A stretch of 64,000 bases of DNA from a bacterium (GCA_029945425.1 JAQSDV010000007.1:1-64000), one strand, 5' to 3'; shown: positions 50,831 to 59,434, counted from the stretch's first letter. A program made the numbers and translations. The notes: generated by a model not told the origin, from the letters alone.

Positions 50831-51135
50831 AAGTGCACCCTTTATTTTTTGTTGTTAAATTACTGAGGAATTACCTTCCTAGCCATTTGGGGGAGATTAC
50901 GGGAATGGAAGACATTATGTCAATAATATTATCGAGAACATTTGTTCAAAAAAATCGTAAAATTCCTAAATTTCAGCATAACGATACTTAATAGTGCCTG
51001 CGCCAATAAATGCGCTCTTAAGGGCGCATAAACAGGGATAACGAGCTCTTGAGAGATCATTATGAGGAGTTGGTGCTAAAGCGCGGCATCTGGTCTCATG
51101 GGTAGATTTTCTGCAGGTCGCAAGCCCTGTTTTCT
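50831..51135. other. 305 nt without a gene
   Basis: AT-rich; contains a short inverted repeat near 51008-51030 (GCGCTCTTAAGGGCGC) and nothing else I can name. Confidence 0.4.
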
Positions 51136-51310
51136 TCATGGCATCCCGCCCACAAAGCCGTTCGTTTCCTGATTGTGGACGAGCGCAATCCTTGCGCCAG
51201 CATGGCGACAGTTGGAGCTAGGACAGGCAAGATTCTTGGCAACCTCGTCCATATTGACGTCCCGATGATCGACCTTGATAAGAAGTTGGACAGGGCTTTG
51301 CAGGCACATA
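51136..51310 (-). pseudogene. truncated paralogue of the 84-aa lesion-operon protein
   Basis: Encodes SPVQLLIKVDHRDVNMDEVA, CPSSNC and a C-terminus ending NGFVGGMP, matching 27290-27480, but the first CxxC region is missing. The remaining frame opens upstream into unrelated sequence. Confidence 0.6.
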
Positions 51311-51341
51311 TAGTTAGAATATGGTCTAGGTGGTGATATTG

Positions 51342-51899
51342 ATGGCAAAATTAGAAACTTATACTGCAAAGAGAACGGCGCTGAATGCTTACGCGATCTC
51401 GGCTGTTGACGGGCGTGTTGTCATGACGAGCTCCTTCACTGACAAGTTCGCTGTTTGGACAGCTGAAGGTGCTCCAATGGCCTCTGCGATGCGCGGCCTA
51501 AATCTAGAAGCGTTCCCACAATTAACAATCAACGGCGCTCCCTGTATTGCCCGTCAGCGGCTGATGACGAACAAGCTTTTTTATAATACTTACCAGATTT
51601 GGCTCGAAGGCGCTGGCGATGCAATTGCTGAGAAAGTTATTCAGGTGGAATTGAACCAGGCCAAATGGCGCAATACAATCACCTATCAGGGTAAGGCCTA
51701 TTGGTTTCGGAGAAGGTCCCTTTTTACTTTCGATTATTCTCTGGAAGATGAGTCGGGTAAGGAGCTTGCTCATTTTAGCGAGACCACGCCATTTCTTACG
51801 TTTTCGGTTCGTAAAACATACAAACTCCTAACTTATACCCCGCTCGATGAAACACTAGTGGCCTTCGCGTTCTTCCTCGCGGCGGGCATCTCCTACTGA
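51342..51899 (+). CDS. hypothetical protein, 185 aa, possibly 5' part of a decayed gene
   Basis: Start ATG 51342 (MAKLETYTAKRTALNAYA). Beta-rich body with YWFRRRSLFTFDYSLEDESG, reminiscent of LURP/tubby-like folds, and a final hydrophobic stretch VAFAFFLAAGISY cut by TGA. The same frame stays open afterwards with hydrophobic coding-like sequence, so this may be the front part of a longer membrane protein. Confidence 0.55.
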   Translation: MAKLETYTAKRTALNAYAISAVDGRVVMTSSFTDKFAVWTAEGAPMASAMRGLNLEAFPQLTINGAPCIARQRLMTNKLFYNTYQIWLEGAGDAIAEKVIQVELNQAKWRNTITYQGKAYWFRRRSLFTFDYSLEDESGKELAHFSETTPFLTFSVRKTYKLLTYTPLDETLVAFAFFLAAGISY

Positions 51900-52217
51900 T
51901 CGGGCGTTGTAGCTATCTTGATCGCTACTACATACTTTTATTCAGGCGCTATATTGTCAAAAGACTGGATTCCTCAAGATGCTCATTTCTTTTAATCTCC
52001 TACTATTGACTCGCATGTTGCTGTCGCCCTTGGACAAGCTGCAATCAGAAATACGGCGATTTATACAGTCTGCTTAATACTCTCCTTAGCTGGCCTTGTA
52101 ACTCGCGAAAACTGGTGGGCGCGTATTGCAATGTTGCTACTAGTCGTCTGGGCATGGGGCGGGGTAACTTACAATTGGCGGGCTATTCGTCATGGCTTTG
52201 TGGATTTACCCCACTAA
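51900..52217 (+). pseudogene. in-frame continuation with stops, membrane protein remnant
   Basis: In frame with the preceding ORF: VVAILIATTYFYSGAIL, TAA at about 51990, then HVAVALGQAAIRNTAIYTVC and RIAMLLLVVWAWGGVTYNW to a stop at 52217. No start codon fits the last segment well. Confidence 0.5.
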
Positions 52218-52441
52218 GAAAGACATGACAGTGCGTGATCTGATAGAAGCAGCAAAGCAAAGAGTACTAATGTCAAAATAAAATGCGCCAAAATGCCCTT
52301 GCAAGCTTACTCACTTTCTTACACACTCTAAGCGCCGCAGGAAAAGATCGCTATAAATCAATAGGATAATTTGCCATGCTAGTCTCGAAAACTAGAATAG
52401 GAGCAATCCTATCGCGAGTTCGAATCTCGCCCTGTCCGCCA
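52203..52441 (+). repeat. direct repeat, right end of element 2 (copy of 54768-55005)
   Basis: Near-identical over about 238 nt, from GGATTTACCCCACTAAGAAA through the arm repeats to the tRNA-Ser CCA. Only a few substitutions, so the duplication is recent or kept by exchange. Confidence 0.88.
52378..52441 (+). other. tRNA-Ser 3' half, copy 2 (element 2/3 junction)
   Basis: Same core and 3' half as at 44103, variable arm ATAGGAGCAATCCTAT perfectly paired. Marks the border between elements 2 and 3. Confidence 0.88.
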
Positions 52442-52477
52442 TTTTCTAAACTCCCCTATCATCGCCTTTATACGCAG

Positions 52478-52600
52478 CCGTTGAACAACGGCGCGGCTAC
52501 CGTGGAGCATAAAGGTCGAACGACCGACTGCCCAACGGACGCAATGACAGATGAACGTCTGTCATGGTGGCGTTAAACGCCCTGAACAGGGCGTAGCCAG
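52478..52600 (+). ncRNA. structured RNA candidate with four GAAC-loop hairpins, copy 2
   Basis: CCGTT-GAAC-AACGG (52478-52491), GGTC-GAAC-GACC (52514-52525), ATGACAGA/TCTGTCAT with GAAC loop (52544-52565), ACGCCCT-GAAC-AGGGCGT (52577-52594), ending GTAGCCAGCGC as in copy 1. Stems differ from copy 1 by paired substitutions. Confidence 0.6.
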
Positions 52601-52636
52601 CGCACTAACCTATCGGTTCAATGCACTTTAACTGAT

Positions 52637-53005
52637 TTAAAGAAAAACCCGATAATCACACTTCAGAACAGCAGCAAGGCGCTTGGCCATATCCTTGCCA
52701 ATAGGACGCTTGCCGTTTTCCATTTCAGAAAGATGGTGCTGCCGAACATCGCCGAGCTTGGAGGCAAGTTCCGCTTGCGTCATGTTGATCTTCTGCCGAG
52801 CGCCACGGAGCATGGTAGCAGGACGCTGAGTATCGTCTGCCAATTCCGGCAGCACTTCCTCTGCCGAAAAGGTCTTTTCCGGCGCAGTATTCTTCAGGCG
52901 GGAAATAAACTTCACCATTTCCTGCTTGCGGGAAGCAGGAATAGCGAAGCTGCGGGCATTTCTGCCCGAGCCGACAGTCACTTGGACTTCTTCAATATGG
53001 CGCAT
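52637..53005 (-). CDS. HigA-like XRE antitoxin
   Basis: 122 aa from ATG 53005 (ATG 53023 possible). C-terminal HTH: GARQKINMTQAELASKLG followed by QHHLSEMENGKRPIGKDMAK. Overlaps the toxin gene end by 14-32 nt. Would bind the palindrome at 53276-53296. Confidence 0.85.
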   Translation of the reverse strand: MRHIEEVQVTVGSGRNARSFAIPASRKQEMVKFISRLKNTAPEKTFSAEEVLPELADDTQRPATMLRGARQKINMTQAELASKLGDVRQHHLSEMENGKRPIGKDMAKRLAAVLKCDYRVFL

Positions 53006-53261
53006 TTTCGCGGCTCCCTGCATAATAAACCTCTATAAGTTTTATCTCTTTATCCACCACCCTCCAGCACGCAACCCATTTATGGGCGAGGTGGCAATGG
53101 TGGGTATCTGCTCCCAACTTGGAGTAGTTAGGCCAAGTACCTTGTACGGGCCCGATAAGCTGCATTTCTCTGACTAAAAGAGCGAGGGCATCCCTATGGG
53201 ACTTTTGCAGCGTCTTGACCTGTTTTGCGGCCTTGCTAGTAAACCTAACAGTCCAATTCAT
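52992..53261 (-). CDS. RelE/HigB-like toxin
   Basis: 89 aa, start MNWTVRFTSKAAKQVKTLQK, then Lys/Arg-rich core and CWRVVDKEIKLIEVYYAG, the final strand of RelE-fold mRNA interferases. Toxin-first order is typical of HigBA. Confidence 0.85.
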   Translation of the reverse strand: MNWTVRFTSKAAKQVKTLQKSHRDALALLVREMQLIGPVQGTWPNYSKLGADTHHCHLAHKWVACWRVVDKEIKLIEVYYAGSRENAPY

Positions 53262-53275
53262 ATACTAACTCCAAT

Positions 53276-53318
53276 ATATACCAATTTTTGGTATATTTCA
53301 ATATTATTCCAATAATAT
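53276..53318. promoter_or_regulatory. operator palindromes of the toxin-antitoxin operon
   Basis: Perfect ATATACCAA-TTT-TTGGTATAT (53276-53296), 15 nt before the toxin start, and a second ATATTAT/ATAATAT repeat (53301-53318). Confidence 0.7.
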
Positions 53319-53399
53319 CATATCCCATTGATAATATAAATGATTTCCCCTGTAAACTATGCTCCGAAAGGTGCGCGGAATACGGCGCACCTTTCGTTG

Positions 53400-53568
53400 A
53401 GCCTGCGTCAGAAGCGCGGGCGCGGCGTAAGCGCCCGTTTGCGCTGAATTGCGCGACGGATGTTTTCAAGTGTCACCGTCGCCAGCGGGCAATTCGCCGC
53501 CGCCATATTGCGGCGGGCGAGATCGTTCAGTATCGCGTGAAACTTCTGGTGCAGTTCCGCTTCGCTCA
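53400..53568 (-). pseudogene. truncated copy of the 66-aa element protein
   Basis: Encodes the part from SEAELHQKFHAILNDLARRN to the C-terminus of the 30745-30945 protein with few differences; the first 14 residues are replaced by the integrase fragment next to it. Confidence 0.7.
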
Positions 53569-54067
53569 TAAATCATGGTGCTGACACGAGAGCGATGACG
53601 CAGCATGTCGCCGATCTCTTCCAACGATGCGCCTTGCCGTACCAGATTCACCGCGAGGCTATGCCGCAGTATATGTGACCCAACATAAGGGACTGGCGGC
53701 TTGAGGCCGGTTCTGGCGAAGGTATCCTTCAGAATCCCATTGAGTATCTGGCCGTCTCTGAAGGCCCGATGCGGTAATCGGGCCGTCACGAAGAGCGCGC
53801 GGGATGGAGACACACGCTCGACCTTGATGTAATCGGCAATCGCCTTGCCCACATCGGGCGGAAGCGGAAGGCGGTCATGCCTGCTGCCTTTGCCGCGTAC
53901 AGTGACCTCTCCGGCGCGCCAATCAATGTCATCGAGCCGCATGGCGATCACTTCCGGCGCCCGCAGGCCCAAACGGGCAAGCAAAAGCATCATCGCGTAA
54001 TCACGCTGTCCCGTAGGCCCACCGCACGACTGTACTGCCCTGAGCGGGGTTTCCACCTGCTCAGGGG
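53569..54067 (-). pseudogene. XerC/D-type integrase fragment
   Basis: Retains VTPEQVE, LLLARLGLRAPEVIAMRL (Arg), VRGKGSRHDRLPLP (Lys), GSHILRHSLAVNL (HxxR-H) and MLRHRSRVSTMIY, ending right at the nucleophile. The N-terminal domain and C-terminus are missing. Fused by deletion to the 66-aa gene copy on one side and to a cyclase fragment on the other. Confidence 0.8.
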
Positions 54068-54601
54068 TTACTGTTTGCGGACCTCGTGGGCTTCACGCAG
54101 TATGCGGCTCGCCACTCCCCTGAACAGGTCGTCAAAGTCCTTAACGAGGTTTTCTTCCGCTTTGACAATCTTGCACAGGAGCATGGCGTTGAAAAAATAA
54201 AAACCATCGGTGATGCTTACATGGGAGTTTCCGGAGTGCCCCTGTCCTTTCCCGATCATGCCGTAAGGGCAGCACGCATGGCCTTGAGCATGGTTGATGC
54301 CATCCGCGACATGAACAGCGAGGGCATTTGTGATTTCCGCATCCGCATCGGGCTGCATGCGGGCCCCGCCGTGGCTGGTGTTATCGGCAAGCACAAGTTT
54401 TCGTATGATGTGTGGGGAGACACGGTCAACATCGCCAAACGCTACGAAAGTGCCAGCGAGCCGGGCCGCATCCATCTCTCGTCCGCCGTGGCGGGCGCCT
54501 TACCTGCCGCGTTCGAAATCGAATCCCGTGGCCAAACGACTATCAAAGATGTTGGCACAGTAGAAAGCTTCTTCCTGAACCGCTTGAGATCGGCTTCTTA
54601 A
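54068..54601 (+). pseudogene. 5'-truncated class III adenylate cyclase domain
   Basis: Starts mid-domain at LLFADLVGFTQYAARHSPEQ (first metal Asp) and continues through KTIGDAYMGVSGVP (second Asp), HAGPAVAGVIG and WGDTVNIAKR to a natural end. All upstream domains are gone. GTG 54086 is the only start. Not closely related to the cyclase at 1664. Confidence 0.8.
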
Positions 54602-54617
54602 GGAATATTAGTGTCAA

Positions 54618-54760
54618 CTATCGAAGGTCTCTCCCGACTGTTGCCCGGTGAAAGCCGAAATCGCGCGCGATTTCGGCTTTCGAGAAGCCTTTGTTGGACA
54701 GCACAGAAATAGTAATCCGGCCGCCTTCTGCAAGCAGGGGTGCAGGCTGATGCAGGAGCC
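54618..54760 (-). pseudogene. IS30-like transposase N-terminal HTH remnant
   Basis: Minus-strand frame GGRITISVLSNKGFSKAEIA and RDFGFHRATVGRDLR, then stop: the HTH that opens IS30-type transposases. No catalytic part remains. Confidence 0.55.
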
Positions 54761-54767
54761 GTCATTG

Positions 54768-55005
54768 ATTTACCCCACTAAGAAAGACATGACAGTGCGT
54801 GATCTGATAGAAGCAGCAAAGCAAAGAGTACTAATGTCAAAATAAAATGCGCCAAAATGCCCTTGCAAGCTTACTCACTTTCTTACACACTCTAAGCGCC
54901 GCAGGAAAAGATCGCTATAAATCAATAGGATAATTTGCCATGCTAGTCTCGAAAACTAGAATAGGAGCAATCTTATCGCGAGTTCGAATCTCGCCCTGTC
55001 CGCCA
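54768..55005 (+). repeat. direct repeat, right end of element 3 (copy of 52203-52441)
   Basis: Same arm repeats and att segment as the element 2 end; see that entry. Confidence 0.88.
54942..55005 (+). other. 3' half of disrupted host tRNA-Ser(CGA), copy 3 (outer attR)
   Basis: Core plus 3' half with CCA, followed directly by a terminator and host genes. It completes the 5' half at 21680, so the host gene is split by 33.2 kb. Confidence 0.88.
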
Positions 55006-55040
55006 TTAAAAAAGCCCCCTTTCACGGGGGCTTTTTTAAT
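55006..55040. terminator. tRNA-Ser terminator, bidirectional
   Basis: TTAAAAAAGCCCCC and GGGGGCTTTTTTAA arms; closes the tRNA on the plus strand and coaD on the minus strand. Confidence 0.93.
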
Positions 55041-55065
55041 GGCGCAGGCACACAAAATTTCCGCC

Positions 55066-55605
55066 TTAGCCTTTCGGGCGCAACCGCTGTTTCAGTTTTT
55101 CAGCGACATGCGGCGTCACATGGGAGGAGAGGCTCTTGCCGCCCAGCTTGGCGAGTTCGCGCGCGATGCTGGAGGAGACGAAGTTGAGGTTCGCATCGGA
55201 GGCGACGAAGAACAGCGGCTGGAACTGCGGGTATTCTTTGCGCCCTGCCATTGCGATCGGGTATTCGTTGTCGAAATCGGTGCCGGGACGCAATCCGCGG
55301 ACGTAGAAGGGGGCGTTATGCGCCTCCATGAATGCTGCTGTCAGGCCGGAATGTTTTTCGACCGTGATGTCGCAGGTGATGCCTTCTTTCGCAAGCGCAG
55401 GCTTGATCAGCGTGTCAATTTCGTGGCGCAGCATCTCGATCCGTTCGTCATCGGTGAAGACGGGGTTTTTGCCTTCATTGACAGCGACGAGGATGATCAG
55501 CCGCGGCAGCACGCGTCCCGCCTGCAGGATGATATCGAGGTGACCCAGCGTAACGGGATCGAAGGTACCCGCATAAACACCGCCCTTTGGTTTCGTGACA
55601 TCCAT
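55066..55605 (-). CDS. coaD: phosphopantetheine adenylyltransferase
   Basis: 179 aa from ATG 55605 (MDVTKPKGGVYAGTFDPVTL). Nucleotidyltransferase motif TLGH and the C-terminal NFVSSSIARELAKLGG are those of CoaD. Converts 4'-phosphopantetheine to dephospho-CoA. First host gene after the mobile region. Confidence 0.95.
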   Translation of the reverse strand: MDVTKPKGGVYAGTFDPVTLGHLDIILQAGRVLPRLIILVAVNEGKNPVFTDDERIEMLRHEIDTLIKPALAKEGITCDITVEKHSGLTAAFMEAHNAPFYVRGLRPGTDFDNEYPIAMAGRKEYPQFQPLFFVASDANLNFVSSSIARELAKLGGKSLSSHVTPHVAEKLKQRLRPKG

Positions 55606-55684
55606 GATGCGCGCCCTTGAATTTTCCAGAGATACCCTGACCATAACCCGCGCTGGCAAGGCCTGTCAAATGCGGAAAATAGGG

Positions 55685-57766
55685 CTACCGGCCAAAGATG
55701 CTGAGTGTCGCGGCAAGGTTGGTGTAGTCGTCGGTCCATGGCCTGACGCCTTTTGTATCCGGCGCGACCCAGCCTTTTTCAAGCAATGCGGCGGCATCGG
55801 TAGATTTATCGAGAATGACGAGCCAGCGGCTGTCCTTTTCAAAATGCGCGCCGGTATCCTCCTCCGCCCTCACCTTGCGGTCGTGGCGCACATAGGCGGC
55901 GAGGCCGGTTTCTTCCGCATTGCGCGCCAGCACGGGCGCGAGGTTTGCGTAGCGGTTGGAGATGTTGAACAGCAGCACGCCGCCATCCTTCAGCCGCGCG
56001 CGATAGGCCTCAATCGCCTCGACCGTCAGAAGGTGCGTCGGGATCGCATCGGCGCTAAAGGCATCGAGCGCGATGAGGTCGAATTTCCTGTCCTTGATGC
56101 GCTCGATCGCGAGGCGGCCATCGGCCAGAATGATTTCCGGCCTGCCGGCGGGGGAGCATTTGTCGACATAGGTGAAATATTTATCAGCGGCCTTGATGAT
56201 CGCGGGATCGATGTCGATGAAAATCGCGCTGCCGCCAGCGGGCACATAGCAGGTCATGGCGCCGACGCCGAGGCCGACGACGGCGATATGCGCGGGCTTG
56301 TAAGTGGCGAACACGTTACCGACAGGCCCTTCCGTCGTGTAATAAGATCCCGGCAGTTTTTCACCCGCGGGCGTCATGATCTGCATGCCGTGCAGCGTGG
56401 TGCCGTGATTGAGCGCGCGCACGACATCGCCCTTGGCGATGGGGCCTGTGGCCTCCGTCATTGTCGCCTCGATGACGGTGAGCGTGCCAAAGAAACTGCG
56501 GTCCGTCACCAGCACGCCGTCCGTCCAGAAAGCCCGCCCGACGACGAAGGCGATCAGCATCCCGCTCATGGCATAACGGATTACGGCGCCGTTGCGCAGC
56601 TGCGCGCTGCGGAACAGCGGGTTCACGAACAGGCTCAAGACAAGGATGATTGGATATTCGATTGGCGAATTCAGCACGACGGGCGCGATGAAGGCGTTCA
56701 ACACGCCGCCCAGTGCGCCACCAATCGACAGCATCAAATAAAAAGCCGTCAGGTTTTTGCCGGAGGGGTGAAGTTCCGCAAGACGCATATGGCACATCAA
56801 CGCGGTCAGGCCGAAAATGCCCATATGCAGCACAAGCGACAGCCACGAACTGTTCAGGTCGGCGACATTCGAAATCGTCGCGGCGACGGTGAGCGCGACG
56901 GCGGCGGGATGGATAACGCAAAGTTTTTCAAGGCTGACAAATTTGCGGTTCCCGAAGGCGATGATAAACGTCACCAGATAAAGCCCCAGCGGAATAACCC
57001 ACATCATGGGTGCCGGAAAAATATTCGACGTGATATGCGTCGTCACGCCCAGCAACAGGCTCGACGGGAAAAAGGCGAGCGCGATCCAGTAGAGTTTTTG
57101 TTTCACCGTCGGCGCATCTTCCGGCGGCGCGGTAACGGCGCCGGGCGCAGATGTGCCCTTCCCGCGCAGGGCGAGAAACAGGCTCAAGCTGACGAACAAC
57201 ACGAGCAGCACATAACCCGCCAGCCACATATAGCCCTGAATTTTTAAGCCTGTCAGCGGATCGACGAGGAAGGGATAAGCGAACAAGCCGACGAAGCTGC
57301 CCAGATTGCTGATGGCGTAGAGGAAGTAAGGGTCATGCGCGCGCGGGTGGCCTGTCTGCGTAAAAAGCCGCTGCAATGTCGACGATGCGGCAGACAGCGC
57401 AACGAACGGCACAGCGATGGTTGCAAACAACATGCGGAACACATCGAACGGCCCCGGCACGCCGTTTTGCAGCGGCACGATATGCGCCGGCAGGAAGATA
57501 AAGCCGAGGCAAAGCGCAGCCAGGAACAGCGCGCCATGCCATACCGGTTTTACGGTCGACAGGAAGTGCGCAAGGAAATATCCGGCCAGCAACATGATCT
57601 GGAAGAATGCCATGGCGACGATCCAGCCCGCGGGCGTACCGCCCACGATCGGCAGCAGCATCTTGCCCACCATCGGCTGGATGCTGAACATCAGCGCCGC
57701 CGACAGGAACAGCGTCGCGCTGAAAACGAATGCAAGGATCGCGTGTTTCTGGTGTCCCGCCGTCAT
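55685..57766 (-). CDS. membrane protein with spermidine-synthase-like domain
   Basis: 693 aa. About 12 hydrophobic helices fill residues 10-440 (MFS-like), then a Rossmann methyltransferase-type domain with VVGLGVGAMTCYVPAGG (motif I), FIDIDPAIIKAA and FDLIALDAFSADAIP. Fused membrane/SpeE-like proteins are widespread and of unclear function; true spermidine synthesis is not implied. Confidence 0.85.
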   Translation of the reverse strand: MTAGHQKHAILAFVFSATLFLSAALMFSIQPMVGKMLLPIVGGTPAGWIVAMAFFQIMLLAGYFLAHFLSTVKPVWHGALFLAALCLGFIFLPAHIVPLQNGVPGPFDVFRMLFATIAVPFVALSAASSTLQRLFTQTGHPRAHDPYFLYAISNLGSFVGLFAYPFLVDPLTGLKIQGYMWLAGYVLLVLFVSLSLFLALRGKGTSAPGAVTAPPEDAPTVKQKLYWIALAFFPSSLLLGVTTHITSNIFPAPMMWVIPLGLYLVTFIIAFGNRKFVSLEKLCVIHPAAVALTVAATISNVADLNSSWLSLVLHMGIFGLTALMCHMRLAELHPSGKNLTAFYLMLSIGGALGGVLNAFIAPVVLNSPIEYPIILVLSLFVNPLFRSAQLRNGAVIRYAMSGMLIAFVVGRAFWTDGVLVTDRSFFGTLTVIEATMTEATGPIAKGDVVRALNHGTTLHGMQIMTPAGEKLPGSYYTTEGPVGNVFATYKPAHIAVVGLGVGAMTCYVPAGGSAIFIDIDPAIIKAADKYFTYVDKCSPAGRPEIILADGRLAIERIKDRKFDLIALDAFSADAIPTHLLTVEAIEAYRARLKDGGVLLFNISNRYANLAPVLARNAEETGLAAYVRHDRKVRAEEDTGAHFEKDSRWLVILDKSTDAAALLEKGWVAPDTKGVRPWTDDYTNLAATLSIFGR

Positions 57767-57861
57767 TATGGCTTCATCCCTTTCGCCAAATTATCCAGTC
57801 GTCATTTTGCGGGCAAAAAGGGGTTTCTTGCAAGGGCGTGAATGCTTAATATGAACACTGC

Positions 57862-58113
57862 ATGACAGGTAAAACAATCGCCAACGGCACTGTGCATAAC
57901 GCGCCACCGGATTTGCGTAAAGCCTTGGCTGCGCATCCCGCGGCGCTTCTGGCATGGGCGGATATCACGCCGCTTGCCCGCAACGAATGGATTTGCTGGG
58001 TCACCTCCGCGAAAAAAGAAGAAACGCGCGCCAAGCGCATCACGCAGGCGTGCGAAAATCTAGGCGATGGAAAACGCCGACCCTGCTGCTGGGCCGGCTG
58101 TCCGCACCGCTAG
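57862..58113 (+). CDS. YdeI/OmpD-associated family domain protein
   Basis: 83 aa. PDLRKALAAHPAALLAWADI and TPLARNEWICWVTSAKKEETR match the C-terminal domain of the YdeI/OmpD-associated family (PF13376). The last 15 residues are Cys/Arg rich and unlike the family. Convergent with the polymerase gene 8 nt later. Confidence 0.8.
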   Translation: MTGKTIANGTVHNAPPDLRKALAAHPAALLAWADITPLARNEWICWVTSAKKEETRAKRITQACENLGDGKRRPCCWAGCPHR

Positions 58114-58121
58114 CGCTGGTT

Positions 58122-59393
58122 CTACTCCGCGAATTCCGCCACATCGGGGATGCGGGTGAAGGCGATTTTGGTCCCGGTGAAGCTGCGGCTCTGGGTAGCG
58201 GTCATGCCGACCAGCACCGTGTCGCGGCCGAATTTCTGGTTGATCTTGTCCATCGCCACCGACAGCTTTTCATTTTTCTTCTGCTGCTTCGTGGCCGTTG
58301 ACACGCTGTCAAACAGGTCGGGCTGCACCTGCCCTTTCGGCGTGATCGACGACAGGGTGACGGAAACTTTTTTGATCTTGCGGCCCTTCACCTCCGGCAT
58401 CAGTTCGCGCCACATCTCCTCCATCATCTCGAGGAAAGTAAAACTGTCCTCCGCATGCGGCATGCGCGCCTCCAGCCCGACGCGCGGGCCGTTTTCGATG
58501 CGCATCGACAGCGAGAACGCGCCCGCGCAATATTCCTTGCGCCGCAATCTCGCTGCGGCCTTGATGGTCAGGCGGCGCGCGATCTTGATCGCCTCCGCAG
58601 GCGGGCGCATTTCCGGCGACAGGACGTGGCTATGGCCGATGGAGCTGCTTTGCGTTGCCGTGTCGGGCACATCGTAGCCACGCAGGTAATACCACATTTT
58701 TTCGCCCCACAGGCTGCCCCAGATGGCGCGCAGGTGCTTGGGCTGATAGGTCAGCAGCTTCCTGATGTCGTAAACACCGGCCTTGTTCAGGCGCACTTCC
58801 ATGTTCGGGCCGATACCGGGCAGGTCGCGCAGTTTCAATTCCTCCAGCCGCCCCGGCAATTCATGCGCGTGCAGGATGGTGAAGCCGTCGGGCTTTTTCA
58901 TGTCGGTTGCGATCTTGGCGAGATAGCGGTTGGGCGCAACGCCGATCGAGCAGCGCACATATTCGCCGATATTTTTTGCGATGCCGGCCTTGATCGCCGC
59001 CGCGATTTCGCCGACGCGCGCGATCGACCTTTCGTTCTTCATCAGCTCGCAGGCCATCTCGTCGATGGAGCATACTTTGGCGACGGGGATATGGCGGTCG
59101 ATTTCGTCGATGATGTTTTCATGAAACTCGACGTATTTCTGGTGATTGCCCAGCACACAAATCAGGCCGGGGCACATCTTGCGCGCTTCATGCACAGGGG
59201 TGCCGGTTTTGACGCCGAAGGCCTTCGCCTCGTAACTGGCGGCAATCGCGCTGGTGTATTCGGTTTCGACGGGAATGACCGCGACCGGCTTGCCGCGCAG
59301 GCGCGGATCCATTTGCTGCTCCACGCTTGCGAAGTAGCTGTTGAAATCGACATAGAGCCAGCGGAGCTGTGTGGGCGGTGCAAATTCGGCCAT
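58122..59393 (-). CDS. Y-family translesion DNA polymerase (chromosomal)
   Basis: 423 aa from ATG 59393; an upstream in-frame ATG (59438) would put the LexA box inside the gene. LYVDFNSYFASVEQQ and VCSIDEMACELM carry the catalytic acids; GVAPNRYLAKIA and LPGIGPNMEVRL follow. Closely similar in layout to the element 1 enzyme, including a long little-finger domain with KVSVTLSSITPKGQVQPDLF. Confidence 0.93.
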   Translation of the reverse strand: MAEFAPPTQLRWLYVDFNSYFASVEQQMDPRLRGKPVAVIPVETEYTSAIAASYEAKAFGVKTGTPVHEARKMCPGLICVLGNHQKYVEFHENIIDEIDRHIPVAKVCSIDEMACELMKNERSIARVGEIAAAIKAGIAKNIGEYVRCSIGVAPNRYLAKIATDMKKPDGFTILHAHELPGRLEELKLRDLPGIGPNMEVRLNKAGVYDIRKLLTYQPKHLRAIWGSLWGEKMWYYLRGYDVPDTATQSSSIGHSHVLSPEMRPPAEAIKIARRLTIKAAARLRRKEYCAGAFSLSMRIENGPRVGLEARMPHAEDSFTFLEMMEEMWRELMPEVKGRKIKKVSVTLSSITPKGQVQPDLFDSVSTATKQQKKNEKLSVAMDKINQKFGRDTVLVGMTATQSRSFTGTKIAFTRIPDVAEFAE

Positions 59394-59408
59394 GTTCCTA
59401 TTTTGTTC
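59394..59408 (-). promoter_or_regulatory. LexA box (GTTC-N7-GTTC) of chromosomal Y-polymerase
   Basis: GTTC-CTATTTT-GTTC on the plus strand, directly abutting the start codon at 59393, so binding would also block the ribosome-site region. Confidence 0.65.
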
Positions 59409-59434
59409 CGAATCTGCACTGGGAGTCAAGAAAA

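Noticed and set aside
53245..53469. 74-aa minus ORF across the toxin-antitoxin operator
   Set aside because: Covers palindromic operator sequence and is composition-poor.
55595..57247. 550-codon plus-strand ORF opposite the membrane/SpeE-like gene
   Set aside because: Shadow with Arg/His/Gln-rich composition; the minus-strand frame has clear domains.
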